Shown here in pieces: positions 1 to 7,742 of a DNA stretch of 64,000 nucleotides. The stretch comes from Thermodesulfobium sp. 4217-1. GTDB lineage: Bacteria > Thermodesulfobiota > Thermodesulfobiia > Thermodesulfobiales > Thermodesulfobiaceae. Numbering within the stretch: the first letter of the stretch is position 1; every line of letters starts with the position of its first letter. The stretch lies in the NCBI RefSeq assembly GCF_039822205.1, contig NZ_JBAGBW010000002.1, positions 100,387 to 164,386 on the forward strand. Reading direction: 5' to 3'. A program made the position numbers and the translations under genes. The notes below the pieces were generated by a model. It worked only from the letters and a program-made list of their open reading frames with translations. It was not told the DNA's origin and did no database searches.

Positions 1-564
1 TTTAGATCGAGAGTTCAGTTAGATAAAATTGTTCTTGGAGAAGGATCTGACGCAAAAGAGCCTGAGCTAAATATTACGCTGTTTCAGTTTCTGCCAAAAG
101 GTGACAAATGCAGTGAGATAGTTCGTATGTGTACAGAGCTTGGTGTTAAGAAATTTGTTCTGGTATATGGTGAGAGAAATTCTTATGGAGAGGTGTCTCT
201 AAATAAGATAAAAAGATGGCAAAAGATTGCACAAGAAGCGGCTGAGCTCGCAGGCAGGGGAGTGGTTCCAGAAATTTTGGGGCCCTATAAACTCTTTAAG
301 ATACCGGATGCGCTTTTTACAGGCAAGATGCTGGTTTTTTGGGAAAATTCGAATCAATCAATTAAAGAGCTGTTTAAATCTGATATTTCTGGAGACTTAT
401 CGGTATTTATCGGTGCTGAAGGCGGGATTTCTTTGAGCGAGATAGAATACCTTCAGTCAAAGGGGGCATACGTTTCATCTTTGGGCGAAAGGATTCTGAG
501 GGTGCAGACGGCAAGCGTGGCTGCATGCAGTATTTTATTTTATCTGTCAAATGACATCAAATAA
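1..564 (+). CDS. rsmE: 16S rRNA (uracil-1498-N3)-methyltransferase, 5'-truncated by the window edge
   Basis: The reading frame is open from base 1, so the true start lies upstream; the ATG at 127 is internal. The visible part matches the SPOUT-fold C-terminal domain of RsmE, which methylates U1498 of 16S rRNA using S-adenosylmethionine. Diagnostic stretches are KGDKCSEIVRMCTELGVKK early in the fragment, then IGAEGGISLSE and LGERILRVQTA near the end, corresponding to the family's IGPEGG and LGxRILRxETA motifs that build the trefoil-knot cofactor site. The PUA-like N-terminal RNA-binding domain is mostly missing here. The gene overlaps mtaB by 14 bases, suggesting translational coupling of two RNA-modification genes. 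The family call is secure; only the start is unseen. Confidence 0.9.
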   Translation, partial: FRSRVQLDKIVLGEGSDAKEPELNITLFQFLPKGDKCSEIVRMCTELGVKKFVLVYGERNSYGEVSLNKIKRWQKIAQEAAELAGRGVVPEILGPYKLFKIPDALFTGKMLVFWENSNQSIKELFKSDISGDLSVFIGAEGGISLSEIEYLQSKGAYVSSLGERILRVQTASVAACSILFYLSNDIK

Positions 565-1747
565 AAAGGTTTTTTCTCTTGCATTAGGGTGTAAGGTAAG
601 CCAGGCAGATCTTTCCAAATTTAAAGATCTATTCTTTCCTGACTGTGTGGATGAACCATCAGCTAATTTATCCGATGTAATCATACTAAATAGCTGTGCG
701 GTGACAGAAAATGCTCAAAAAGATTCCGTTAGGATGCTGAAAAAATTTACTAAGCTTAATAAAGATATATATTTTCTTGGATGTGCTGCCTCAATATCTG
801 AGGATTTGAAGAAAATTTTTCCAGGAGTAAATTTCTTTGACAACAAAGAGTTAAGCGATTTATTGAGCAGAAACGTTCATAGTTCGAATTATCACGACAG
901 AAAGAGATATGTCCTTAAAGTTGGAGATGGATGTTGTAGGGAATGCTCTTACTGTATTATAAGATTTTTGCGCGGTCCATTGAAATCAAGACCCTTTGAA
1001 GATATAAGAAAAGAGATTTCTTTGATCCAGGATGTGAATGAAATAGTCTTGAGCGCAATTGAAGTAGCGTTGTGGGGATATGACTTTGGACTTGATATAG
1101 TTTGGCTTTTGAAAGAAATTATTAAATTAATCGAAAATAGAGATATCAAGATAAGACTTGGATCTATTTATCCAGCTCTACTTCTGAACAAAGAATTTGT
1201 AGACTTAATGGCTAACACAGGTAAATTACAGCCGCACCTTCATATTTCTCTACAGAGTGCAAGTCCTGATGTTCTGAGGTCTATGAGAAGATTTACAAAT
1301 TTAGATAAGATTTTAGGCAAAATCTTTGAGATTAAAGAAACAAGAAATGATTTTCTCGTTTCTACCGATATAATTGTAGGCTATCCTACTGAGAGCGATG
1401 AAGATTTTCAGATGACAGTCGACTTTCTTGAGAGGCTTCCTCTTGTAAGGGTTCACTCTTTCCCATTTTCCTCAAGGAAAGGAACTATAGCAGCAGATCT
1501 AAAACCGCTCGATAGAAAGATTCTTTTAGAAAGACAAAAGTTGATAACCGAAAGGTTCTCTCAGTCGAAGATATTAGAGGGATTTATAGGTGAGAGTATA
1601 TCAGATCCCTTATGGGAGAGCGAAGATGAGAACTGGTTGTACGGTCACAGCTCAAACTATATTCCCATCAAACTTAATAAGCGTTTATCAAGAACAGCTA
1701 TTTTAATGGGTAAATCAATAGATAAAAATCATCTGGTTTTAGAGTAA
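551..1747 (+). CDS. mtaB: tRNA (t6A37) methylthiotransferase MtaB-type radical SAM enzyme
   Basis: A 398-residue MiaB-family protein. Residues 1-105 form the UPF0004 domain with the three cysteines that ligate the auxiliary cluster (C14 in LGCKVSQ, C49 in NSCAVTENA, C78 in FLGCAAS). The radical-SAM CxxxCxxC motif is at C128, C132 and C135. The LGCKV and NSCAVTE signatures favour MtaB, which adds a methylthio group to N6-threonylcarbamoyladenosine at position 37 of tRNAs reading ANN codons, over MiaB or RimO. The chain is slightly short for the family and the C-terminal TRAM region is hard to recognise. The ATG lies inside the end of rsmE with no clear ribosome-binding site, so reinitiation after rsmE is likely. 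It converges on the next gene, 11 bases away. Confidence 0.88.
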   Translation: MTSNKKVFSLALGCKVSQADLSKFKDLFFPDCVDEPSANLSDVIILNSCAVTENAQKDSVRMLKKFTKLNKDIYFLGCAASISEDLKKIFPGVNFFDNKELSDLLSRNVHSSNYHDRKRYVLKVGDGCCRECSYCIIRFLRGPLKSRPFEDIRKEISLIQDVNEIVLSAIEVALWGYDFGLDIVWLLKEIIKLIENRDIKIRLGSIYPALLLNKEFVDLMANTGKLQPHLHISLQSASPDVLRSMRRFTNLDKILGKIFEIKETRNDFLVSTDIIVGYPTESDEDFQMTVDFLERLPLVRVHSFPFSSRKGTIAADLKPLDRKILLERQKLITERFSQSKILEGFIGESISDPLWESEDENWLYGHSSNYIPIKLNKRLSRTAILMGKSIDKNHLVLE

Positions 1748-1758
1748 GTATATTTACG

Positions 1759-2280
1759 CTATTTTGTTGGAAATCCTGGGATTATTATTGGCAATATTTT
1801 TCTCATAATTGATGCTGATGCCTCCTTCATAGCTCCTTCAAAGGGATTGTTTGTTCTGAAAATTGGAGTGGAGGAGCTACTTTCGCCGTATACAGAGTCG
1901 GTAATTATAACGTTTTCACCTTTCAAGAGGACAATTTTCGCCTTTATGAAAGACTTACCTCCCGATAGTCCGAAGCTAAATTGCGGAATTTTTTTTACAT
2001 CAGTTACCGTTACTATTAGATGGATATTGCTATTGGGATTGATGCCTACGTTATGAGAGTTGAAATCTGATTTTATTATATCGTAGAACTTGGAAAGGTC
2101 CTCGTCGCCCATAGATCTATCGGTAACTTTTCCCGTGCCCTTTGGCACATATATAGAGGAGTCTGCCTGGACATCAAGATTTATCTGCTGCAAATATGTA
2201 TTATTCATCTCTTCTGCGTGTGCTGAAGTTGATGCGGCAAAAAATAGCAAGAAAGCTGTTATAAAAATTAAAAATTTCAT
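1759..2280 (-). CDS. Small secreted protein of unknown function
   Basis: A 173-residue exported protein. I place the start at the ATG whose first base is 2280 because GAGGTG sits just upstream and the product then opens with a clean signal peptide (MKFLIFITAFLLFFAASTSA, then HAEE); an ATG 11 codons further upstream lacks this signal. The mature part has no cysteine and no membrane helix. It alternates short beta-prone stretches with a central Gly/Ser-rich segment, loosely recalling the small lipoprotein-like DUF4136/DUF4410 folds, but there is no lipobox and I would not assign a family. It lies 19 bases downstream of the NlpC/P60 hydrolase gene on the same strand, so an envelope role is the natural inference. 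Confidence 0.6.
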   Translation of the reverse strand: MKFLIFITAFLLFFAASTSAHAEEMNNTYLQQINLDVQADSSIYVPKGTGKVTDRSMGDEDLSKFYDIIKSDFNSHNVGINPNSNIHLIVTVTDVKKIPQFSFGLSGGKSFIKAKIVLLKGENVIITDSVYGESSSSTPIFRTNNPFEGAMKEASASIMRKILPIIIPGFPTK

Positions 2281-2299
2281 ATTTATCACCTCGTTAAAT

Positions 2300-3550
2300 T
2301 TATGGTATTTCAACTGCTGTAGTCAAAGACTCTAAAAAGCTTTTAGAGTTAGCCCTTCTTGTACTAATTATATCAGTAACTGCTACTTTATAGTCCCTTA
2401 CAAGATAGCCGTTTTGGTAATACGATGTGATGTCGTTAATTACATAGGCAGAATTATCAAAATATCCAAGATAGAGCATCACGTGATCGGGCATAAACAG
2501 AAGCGCTCCAGGTTTAAGTCTTTTTATGATATCCAATCTTTCATTATATTCAAGGTCCTTGAAAGAAAACCTGTTTCCAGGTAGCAGCTCTTGAATGTCT
2601 GCATTTCTTGGGAAGGTAAAACCAAAGGTTTTAAAGATATCTTGAACGAAAGATGAGCAATCGTGAAAACCATTTTCTCCACCCCAACCGTAAGGTTGAT
2701 TTAGCATTTTAAAGGCCTGGTCTATAATATCTTTTCTCGTATAAGGCAGATATTGAAAAACTGCATCAGAAGTTGGGATTTGTCCCGTTACAAAGCTAAC
2801 TATGCCTGATTTATCTCTTATAGGCACCTCTACCTTCCAATAGCCGTTTATTGGTGTCTTTTCCTGCAATATGAATTTGATTCCCATATTTACATCTTGA
2901 TATTCTCCCGTATCGAACGTCAATCTCGATTTCGAAGAAGTAGTCGTTATAAAATTAGCGTTTAGCGAACCTATGTAATTTGTAAAGTCTTTTTTATTCT
3001 GGAAAAATGCGACGTCCTTTTTTAAGATCCAGCCATTATAATTCTTGCCCTGAACGAATAGCCAGTATTGACTCTTGTCCTCAGTTAATACCAATATCGG
3101 TTCATTTATTTCAAAGGTTGTCTCTTGAAACTGATCGAAGCCAGAAGAATCGGAGTTATAGGTAGCTTTCAACAATGTCGGAAAGGTTCTTACGTTTACT
3201 CTTTTTAACGTAATTGCGTATCTTATGGTATTCATATCGTTTATAACGATATTGTTTGTGAAATATTGGTGTTCGTAATAGGTTGAATCTATGTATAGAG
3301 GAAAGTAGTCATCGTTTTGGAAGATGAGCTTTTCTAATTCTGTTTTTGAGATTTTATCTTTGAAGGTTCTAAGGGAAACGATGCCCTTAATCTTTTTATT
3401 GAAATTGTTGATTTCAATATTTGTCATTAATATATCGCTACTTAGTTCAGATCTGTAATTATCAATGCTAAAATCCGCATAACAAAGGCCGTTAGCCTGA
3501 AATAGCAGCAATATAAATATTATTAAGTTTAGCTTAAAGATTGTTTTCAC
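2300..3550 (-). CDS. Secreted NlpC/P60 peptidoglycan hydrolase with SH3-like domains
   Basis: An exported cell-wall peptidase of about 416 residues. I choose the GTG at 3550 because the product then begins with a compact signal sequence (VKTIFKLNLIIFILLLFQAN); a longer frame runs to 3610, and the AGGAGG inside the upstream gene is rather far (17 nt). After the signal come about 240 residues containing two SH3b-like segments (around YAITLKRVNVRTFP and KGWYWKVEVP-like stretches), then the NlpC/P60 domain. The nucleophile is Cys298 in FHDCSSFV, the base His356 in PDHVMLYLG, and Asn372 is a plausible third residue. NlpC/P60 enzymes cleave D-gamma-glutamyl-meso-diaminopimelate bonds in stem peptides. 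The 5' end overlaps the PAS-GGDEF gene by 17 bases. Confidence 0.82.
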   Translation of the reverse strand: MKTIFKLNLIIFILLLFQANGLCYADFSIDNYRSELSSDILMTNIEINNFNKKIKGIVSLRTFKDKISKTELEKLIFQNDDYFPLYIDSTYYEHQYFTNNIVINDMNTIRYAITLKRVNVRTFPTLLKATYNSDSSGFDQFQETTFEINEPILVLTEDKSQYWLFVQGKNYNGWILKKDVAFFQNKKDFTNYIGSLNANFITTTSSKSRLTFDTGEYQDVNMGIKFILQEKTPINGYWKVEVPIRDKSGIVSFVTGQIPTSDAVFQYLPYTRKDIIDQAFKMLNQPYGWGGENGFHDCSSFVQDIFKTFGFTFPRNADIQELLPGNRFSFKDLEYNERLDIIKRLKPGALLFMPDHVMLYLGYFDNSAYVINDITSYYQNGYLVRDYKVAVTDIISTRRANSKSFLESLTTAVEIP

Positions 3551-5270
3551 AATGGAATAAAAACCTGTTGCCTCCTGAATTTTTTGCCTTGTACATTGCA
3601 GTATCTGCATTGGTTAGAAGCTCTTCGTAGCTTTTGGCATCGTATGGGTATGTGCTTATTCCTATGCTTATACCCAGCTTAAAAGAATGGCCGTTGACCG
3701 TAAATGGTTCTTCAAATAATTGGAGAATTCTTTCTGCTAATGGTCTTATTTCGCTTTTGTCTTTTAGATCTGGCACTAAAACTGCAAATTCGTCTCCACC
3801 CATCCTTGCTAATATGTCCGTTTCTCTAATTCTTTCCTGAAGCTTTGCGCTTACTATCTGCAGGAGATTGTCTCCTATTTGGTGCCCTTCAGAATCGTTT
3901 ACGTCTTTGAATCTGTCAAGATCTAAAAACATTACTCCTAAGTATGTTCCGTTCCTTTTTGCTCTTGAGATTTCATAGTGAACTCTGTCAGAAAAAAGCG
4001 TTCTGTTTGACAATCCTGTGAGGTGATCGTGAAAAGCAAGATAGTTTAGTTTATTTTCCAATAGTTTTTTCTCTGTGACGTTTCTGACTATTAGCAAAAC
4101 CATGTCCTGGTCTCCTATGTGGCATTTCTTTATGTCCATCTCCACACAGATGTTTTGGGAGCCCTTGCTAATTAACTCTGCCTGAACGCCATTGACATAC
4201 TCTCCTGAGGTTAACTTCTCAATAAGGGCCTCTTTTTCTTTGCCTGGGGTAATAATGTCCTCTATAGTTAGATTTAAAATTTCTTCTTTATTTCTATTTA
4301 AAAATGTGCAGGTGATATCGTTTACCTCTACAAGTTTTTCAAATTGTCCTCTTTTTGGAATGGGAAAGAGCAGAACTGCTTCGCTTATGCTGTTAAAGAG
4401 AACTCTGAAGCGTCTTTCCTTCTCTTCTAAATCTTTATTGATTTTTGAAATTTTAGATATATCTCTCAGGCTTAAAACGTATGCGGTTTTTTCTCCTACA
4501 ATCTTTGATATGCTTGCGCCTACTACAATTGGGCTATTTTTCTTGTTTTTTATTCTAAAGTCAATGTGTACATTTTTGACAATATTTGAAAAACTTGATA
4601 CTACCGATTCAAGGTCTTGGTCCTCTACGAATTCATAAAAGTAGTGGCCTATGATTTCATAATCGTGATATCCCAAGATCTTGTTTACCGATGGGGTTAC
4701 TGACAATACCCTAAAGTCATCTGAGAGCTCCATTATCGCGTCTGATATATTTTCCAGAATTTTTGCGTAATGGAGTTCTTTGCCTCTTATCTCAGCTTCT
4801 TTGGCAATCCTCTCACTAATGTCTCTGGCTATTATAATGTAATACCACTGAGAAGAAAACCTTTTTGATGTTATTGTAATTTCTACGGGAATTTTTCTAC
4901 CGTCTTTGCATATTAACTCGGTAACAATAGATTTTGTAAAGTCTTTTGAGACAACATAATCAAAAATTTCTAAGTATTCGCTTTCATTAATATTTATGAA
5001 TTCAAGAATTGACATCTTTTCTAACTCTTTTAAGCTAAAGCCCAAATTTTTTATTACGCTAAGGTTTGCGTCAATCAGCCTTTTGTTTGAGAAGTTTATA
5101 AGAAAGATCATATCTGTAGAGCTGTCAAGAAGAGCCCTGAAGCGCTCAAGATATTGAATTTTTTCTCTTAATTCGCCGTAATATGTTTTTTTTGAGGAAT
5201 CTTCTCCTAAACCTATTAGCTGTTTTCTAATGCTTTCAATAAATGATGGCTCTTTAGCTATTTCTCTCAA
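3534..5270 (-). CDS. Cytoplasmic PAS-PAS-PAS-GGDEF diguanylate cyclase
   Basis: A 578-residue signalling protein starting at a TTG preceded by a strong AGGAGGTG. Three PAS domains follow in series (about residues 45-160, 165-280 and 285-400), then a GGDEF domain (about 410-575). The active-site loop is intact (RMGGDEFAVLV) with the metal-binding FLDLDRFKDVND stretch upstream, and RETD five residues before GGDEF matches the RxxD allosteric inhibitory site. It should therefore make cyclic di-GMP from two GTP and be product-inhibited. No membrane helix or signal peptide is visible, so it senses an internal cue; the ligand is unknown. It overlaps the Fe-alcohol dehydrogenase gene by 17 bases upstream and the NlpC/P60 gene by 17 bases downstream, a tight three-gene operon. 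Confidence 0.9.
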   Translation of the reverse strand: MREIAKEPSFIESIRKQLIGLGEDSSKKTYYGELREKIQYLERFRALLDSSTDMIFLINFSNKRLIDANLSVIKNLGFSLKELEKMSILEFININESEYLEIFDYVVSKDFTKSIVTELICKDGRKIPVEITITSKRFSSQWYYIIIARDISERIAKEAEIRGKELHYAKILENISDAIMELSDDFRVLSVTPSVNKILGYHDYEIIGHYFYEFVEDQDLESVVSSFSNIVKNVHIDFRIKNKKNSPIVVGASISKIVGEKTAYVLSLRDISKISKINKDLEEKERRFRVLFNSISEAVLLFPIPKRGQFEKLVEVNDITCTFLNRNKEEILNLTIEDIITPGKEKEALIEKLTSGEYVNGVQAELISKGSQNICVEMDIKKCHIGDQDMVLLIVRNVTEKKLLENKLNYLAFHDHLTGLSNRTLFSDRVHYEISRAKRNGTYLGVMFLDLDRFKDVNDSEGHQIGDNLLQIVSAKLQERIRETDILARMGGDEFAVLVPDLKDKSEIRPLAERILQLFEEPFTVNGHSFKLGISIGISTYPYDAKSYEELLTNADTAMYKAKNSGGNRFLFHCENNL

Positions 5271-6423
5271 TGAATTCTTTCACCTCCTTTAAAGTTGGCA
5301 TAACTGGATTTGTTAGCATACAAGGATCGTTTACTGCATGTCTTGAGATTATATCTATTTCACCCTTTTTTAGCTGTAAATCTTTTAATGTAATATTAAA
5401 CCCAATTTTGTTCTTTAAATCGATAACGCTCTCAATTAATAGTTTCTTTCTGTCTTCTTCTTTTAGATTTTTTAAGTCATACCCTAAGCTTTCACTAATT
5501 TTGTCGTATCTGTAAGCCGCATATGGGTAATTGAATCCTATTACGCTGTCTAAAAGTATGGCGTTGCAGGTTCCATGCCTGATATCTTTGTACCCTCCTA
5601 TGCTGTGCGCTATGGCATGAACCATTCCCAGACTGGCATTCGAGAAAGCCATTCCTGCCATAAGGCTTGCGAGCATTAGATCCTCTAAGTAATTGATATT
5701 TTTTGGATCTTTGGCTGCTTTTGGAAGGGTTTCAAAAATAAGATTTATGGCTTTTAGGGCAAACATATCGGTAATGGGAGATGAGCCCAATGATACGTAG
5801 GATTCAACTGCGTGCGTCAATGCATCAAGGGATGTGGCTATCAAAAGCTCTTTTGGCAAGGTTGTCATAGTTTTTGGATCTATTATTGATATGTCAGGAA
5901 TTAGCGACTTGCTGACTATCGCCATTTTGTATTTTTCATCAGTGTTCTTAATAATTGCAAATTGCGACACATCTGCTGAGCTGCCGCAGGTTGTAGGCAC
6001 GCAAATTATTGGAGGCATTGGATGCACGATCTTATCAATTCCCTCGTAGTCTCTTATAGAGCCCGGATTTGTACACATTATGCCTGCTGCCTTTGCAGCG
6101 TCTATTACGCTTCCGCCACCTACTGCAATTATAGAATCGCAATCACAATTTCTTATAACTTTTGCAATTTCTTCGACTTCGTAGTCCTTTGGATTTTCTG
6201 TGATATTCTCAAATATACAGTAATTTATATTAATTTCTTCTAGTTGCTTAAAAATATTTTTGGCCCAGCCAACTTTCAATACCCCTGAGTCAGTAATTAC
6301 AATGGGCGATGTGAGGGAAAAGTTCTTAATATATCTTTTTACATAATCTATAGAGTCAGTTCCAAATATGAATTCGGGAGCAACGAACTTTGAAATCCTA
6401 TACATTGGCTTCTCTATACTCAT
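5254..6423 (-). CDS. Iron-containing (group III) alcohol dehydrogenase
   Basis: A 389-residue NAD(P)-dependent oxidoreductase. The N-terminal half is the nucleotide domain with the GGGSVIDAAK motif (residues 102-111). The helical C-terminal half carries the predicted metal ligands Asp200 and His204 (SLDALTHAVESY), His269 (MVHAIAH) and His283 (IRHGTCNA), the D-H-H-H set of the Fe-ADH family. Such enzymes interconvert aldehydes and alcohols in fermentative or syntrophic anaerobes; the substrate (1-propanol, butanol, 1,3-propanediol) cannot be read from sequence. The start is ATG with AGGGGAG nine bases upstream. It is the first gene of a minus-strand operon with a diguanylate cyclase and a cell-wall hydrolase. 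The combination is odd and gives no clear functional link. Confidence 0.88.
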   Translation of the reverse strand: MSIEKPMYRISKFVAPEFIFGTDSIDYVKRYIKNFSLTSPIVITDSGVLKVGWAKNIFKQLEEININYCIFENITENPKDYEVEEIAKVIRNCDCDSIIAVGGGSVIDAAKAAGIMCTNPGSIRDYEGIDKIVHPMPPIICVPTTCGSSADVSQFAIIKNTDEKYKMAIVSKSLIPDISIIDPKTMTTLPKELLIATSLDALTHAVESYVSLGSSPITDMFALKAINLIFETLPKAAKDPKNINYLEDLMLASLMAGMAFSNASLGMVHAIAHSIGGYKDIRHGTCNAILLDSVIGFNYPYAAYRYDKISESLGYDLKNLKEEDRKKLLIESVIDLKNKIGFNITLKDLQLKKGEIDIISRHAVNDPCMLTNPVMPTLKEVKEFIERNS

Positions 6424-6538
6424 AACATTCTCCCCTAAAATGTGGCGTTATAAACAAATATATAAGCATTATATAACTAATTAAAAGATTTTTCCACTGT
6501 ACATATATATAGAATTGTTAAAATTTCTTTTATAATTT

Positions 6539-7741
6539 TTATACCTCAAATTTTTTGAAAAACATATAAAAACATACAAGATAGAGTATTTGAAATGCTG
6601 CACCTATGATAAATGGGGTGGTATAGTCTTTGTGTGCAAAAAATATTCCAGTTATGAATGGCCCAATTGATAGTGACAATATTTGAGAGAAGTTGTTTAT
6701 GCTCAGTGCCAGGGTGGCCTTAGTTCTGGTAATATTAGCGACAAGAGCTTGTCTGGCGCCTATATTCCCTCTATTCAAAAAGGATCTGATCATATAAAAA
6801 AATCCTGCTAATAGTGAACTTGGAGACGCGATCATCAACAACAAAGACATAAGCCCGCCAAACCTCATAAAGGTAACAGTTTTTGCTGCGCCGAGTTTTT
6901 TGACAATATATATGGATAAGATGCTTGAAAGAGAAGTCATAAATAGTGAAATTGTAAATATTATTCCAAGATCAAATGCATTGCTGTTAAATTTGAGCTT
7001 AAACCAGTAGGGCAAAAGAGGCATTATAAAACCAAGAGAGAGACCGTTGAGCGAATTTATTGCAAAAAGCAGTATTAAGCTCCTGTTTTCTTTTTTATTA
7101 ATCTTTTTTTCTTCTTCAGAGTCTTTATCTATACTATTGTTTTGAGCTATAGGGTCGCTCTTTACTTTAGTGATAAGGTAAAAGCAAATTATGTTCCAGA
7201 ATATTATGGTAAGAAAGACTAGTCTAAATGCAAGGTCTGGAACAATAATTTTTGATAGAAATTCAGGAATAGTTGCAACCATTGTTCCTATGCCCATTCC
7301 ACAAAATATTAAAGAGTTATTCAGACTAAAAATCGCTGATTTCCTGCTGTATTTTATCAGGTCATTTAGCCAGGAGACCTCTATTATCGCAAATGGACCA
7401 GAACCGCCCATACCGCTTCTGCCAAAACCACCGATTATAGCTACGCCCCCAAGAAGTAGGTTGTTTGAGGTAAAAAGGGCAATTGTTGCACAGATTATAA
7501 GAACTATTTGGAATCCTAAGATGAACTTTTTCTTATCATATTTTCCTGCAGTTAAGCCAAAGAGAAATGATAGCATACCATTTATAAACAGGCTGGCACT
7601 AAAGAGGGCGCCTATAGAAACAGCACCCCAGCCTATCTGGTGTAAATATAGAGGAAAGTCAATTAGAAGTGTGCCCTGACCAATACTTCTTATTGCCCTT
7701 GCGTAAACTAAATATTTTTCTTCATCTAATATAGATCTAAT
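6539..7741 (-). CDS. Major facilitator superfamily transporter with a probable AUU start
   Basis: A 12-helix MFS permease of unknown substrate, about 400 residues if translation starts at the ATT whose first base is 7741. The first in-frame ATG is at 7576, but starting there would delete about 55 residues that read as genuine MFS sequence (YLVYARAIRSIGQGTLLIDF, then the first two membrane helices). Between the in-frame stop upstream and that ATG there is no ATG, GTG or TTG. AGAAGG lies six bases before the ATT, inside the end of the RND gene, so an AUU (or the AUA two codons later) is the likely initiator. A central cytoplasmic loop rich in Lys/Glu (DSEEEKKINKKENR) separates helices 6 and 7, as usual for MFS. 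It follows the RND pump by one base and probably shares its transcript. Confidence 0.78.
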   Translation of the reverse strand: MRSILDEEKYLVYARAIRSIGQGTLLIDFPLYLHQIGWGAVSIGALFSASLFINGMLSFLFGLTAGKYDKKKFILGFQIVLIICATIALFTSNNLLLGGVAIIGGFGRSGMGGSGPFAIIEVSWLNDLIKYSRKSAIFSLNNSLIFCGMGIGTMVATIPEFLSKIIVPDLAFRLVFLTIIFWNIICFYLITKVKSDPIAQNNSIDKDSEEEKKINKKENRSLILLFAINSLNGLSLGFIMPLLPYWFKLKFNSNAFDLGIIFTISLFMTSLSSILSIYIVKKLGAAKTVTFMRFGGLMSLLLMIASPSSLLAGFFYMIRSFLNRGNIGARQALVANITRTKATLALSINNFSQILSLSIGPFITGIFFAHKDYTTPFIIGAAFQILYLVCFYMFFKKFEV

Positions 7742-7742
7742 A

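Noticed and set aside
7191..7679. A 162-codon plus-strand frame across the MFS gene
   Set aside because: It is antisense to the conserved N-terminal MFS helices and has no recognisable motif.
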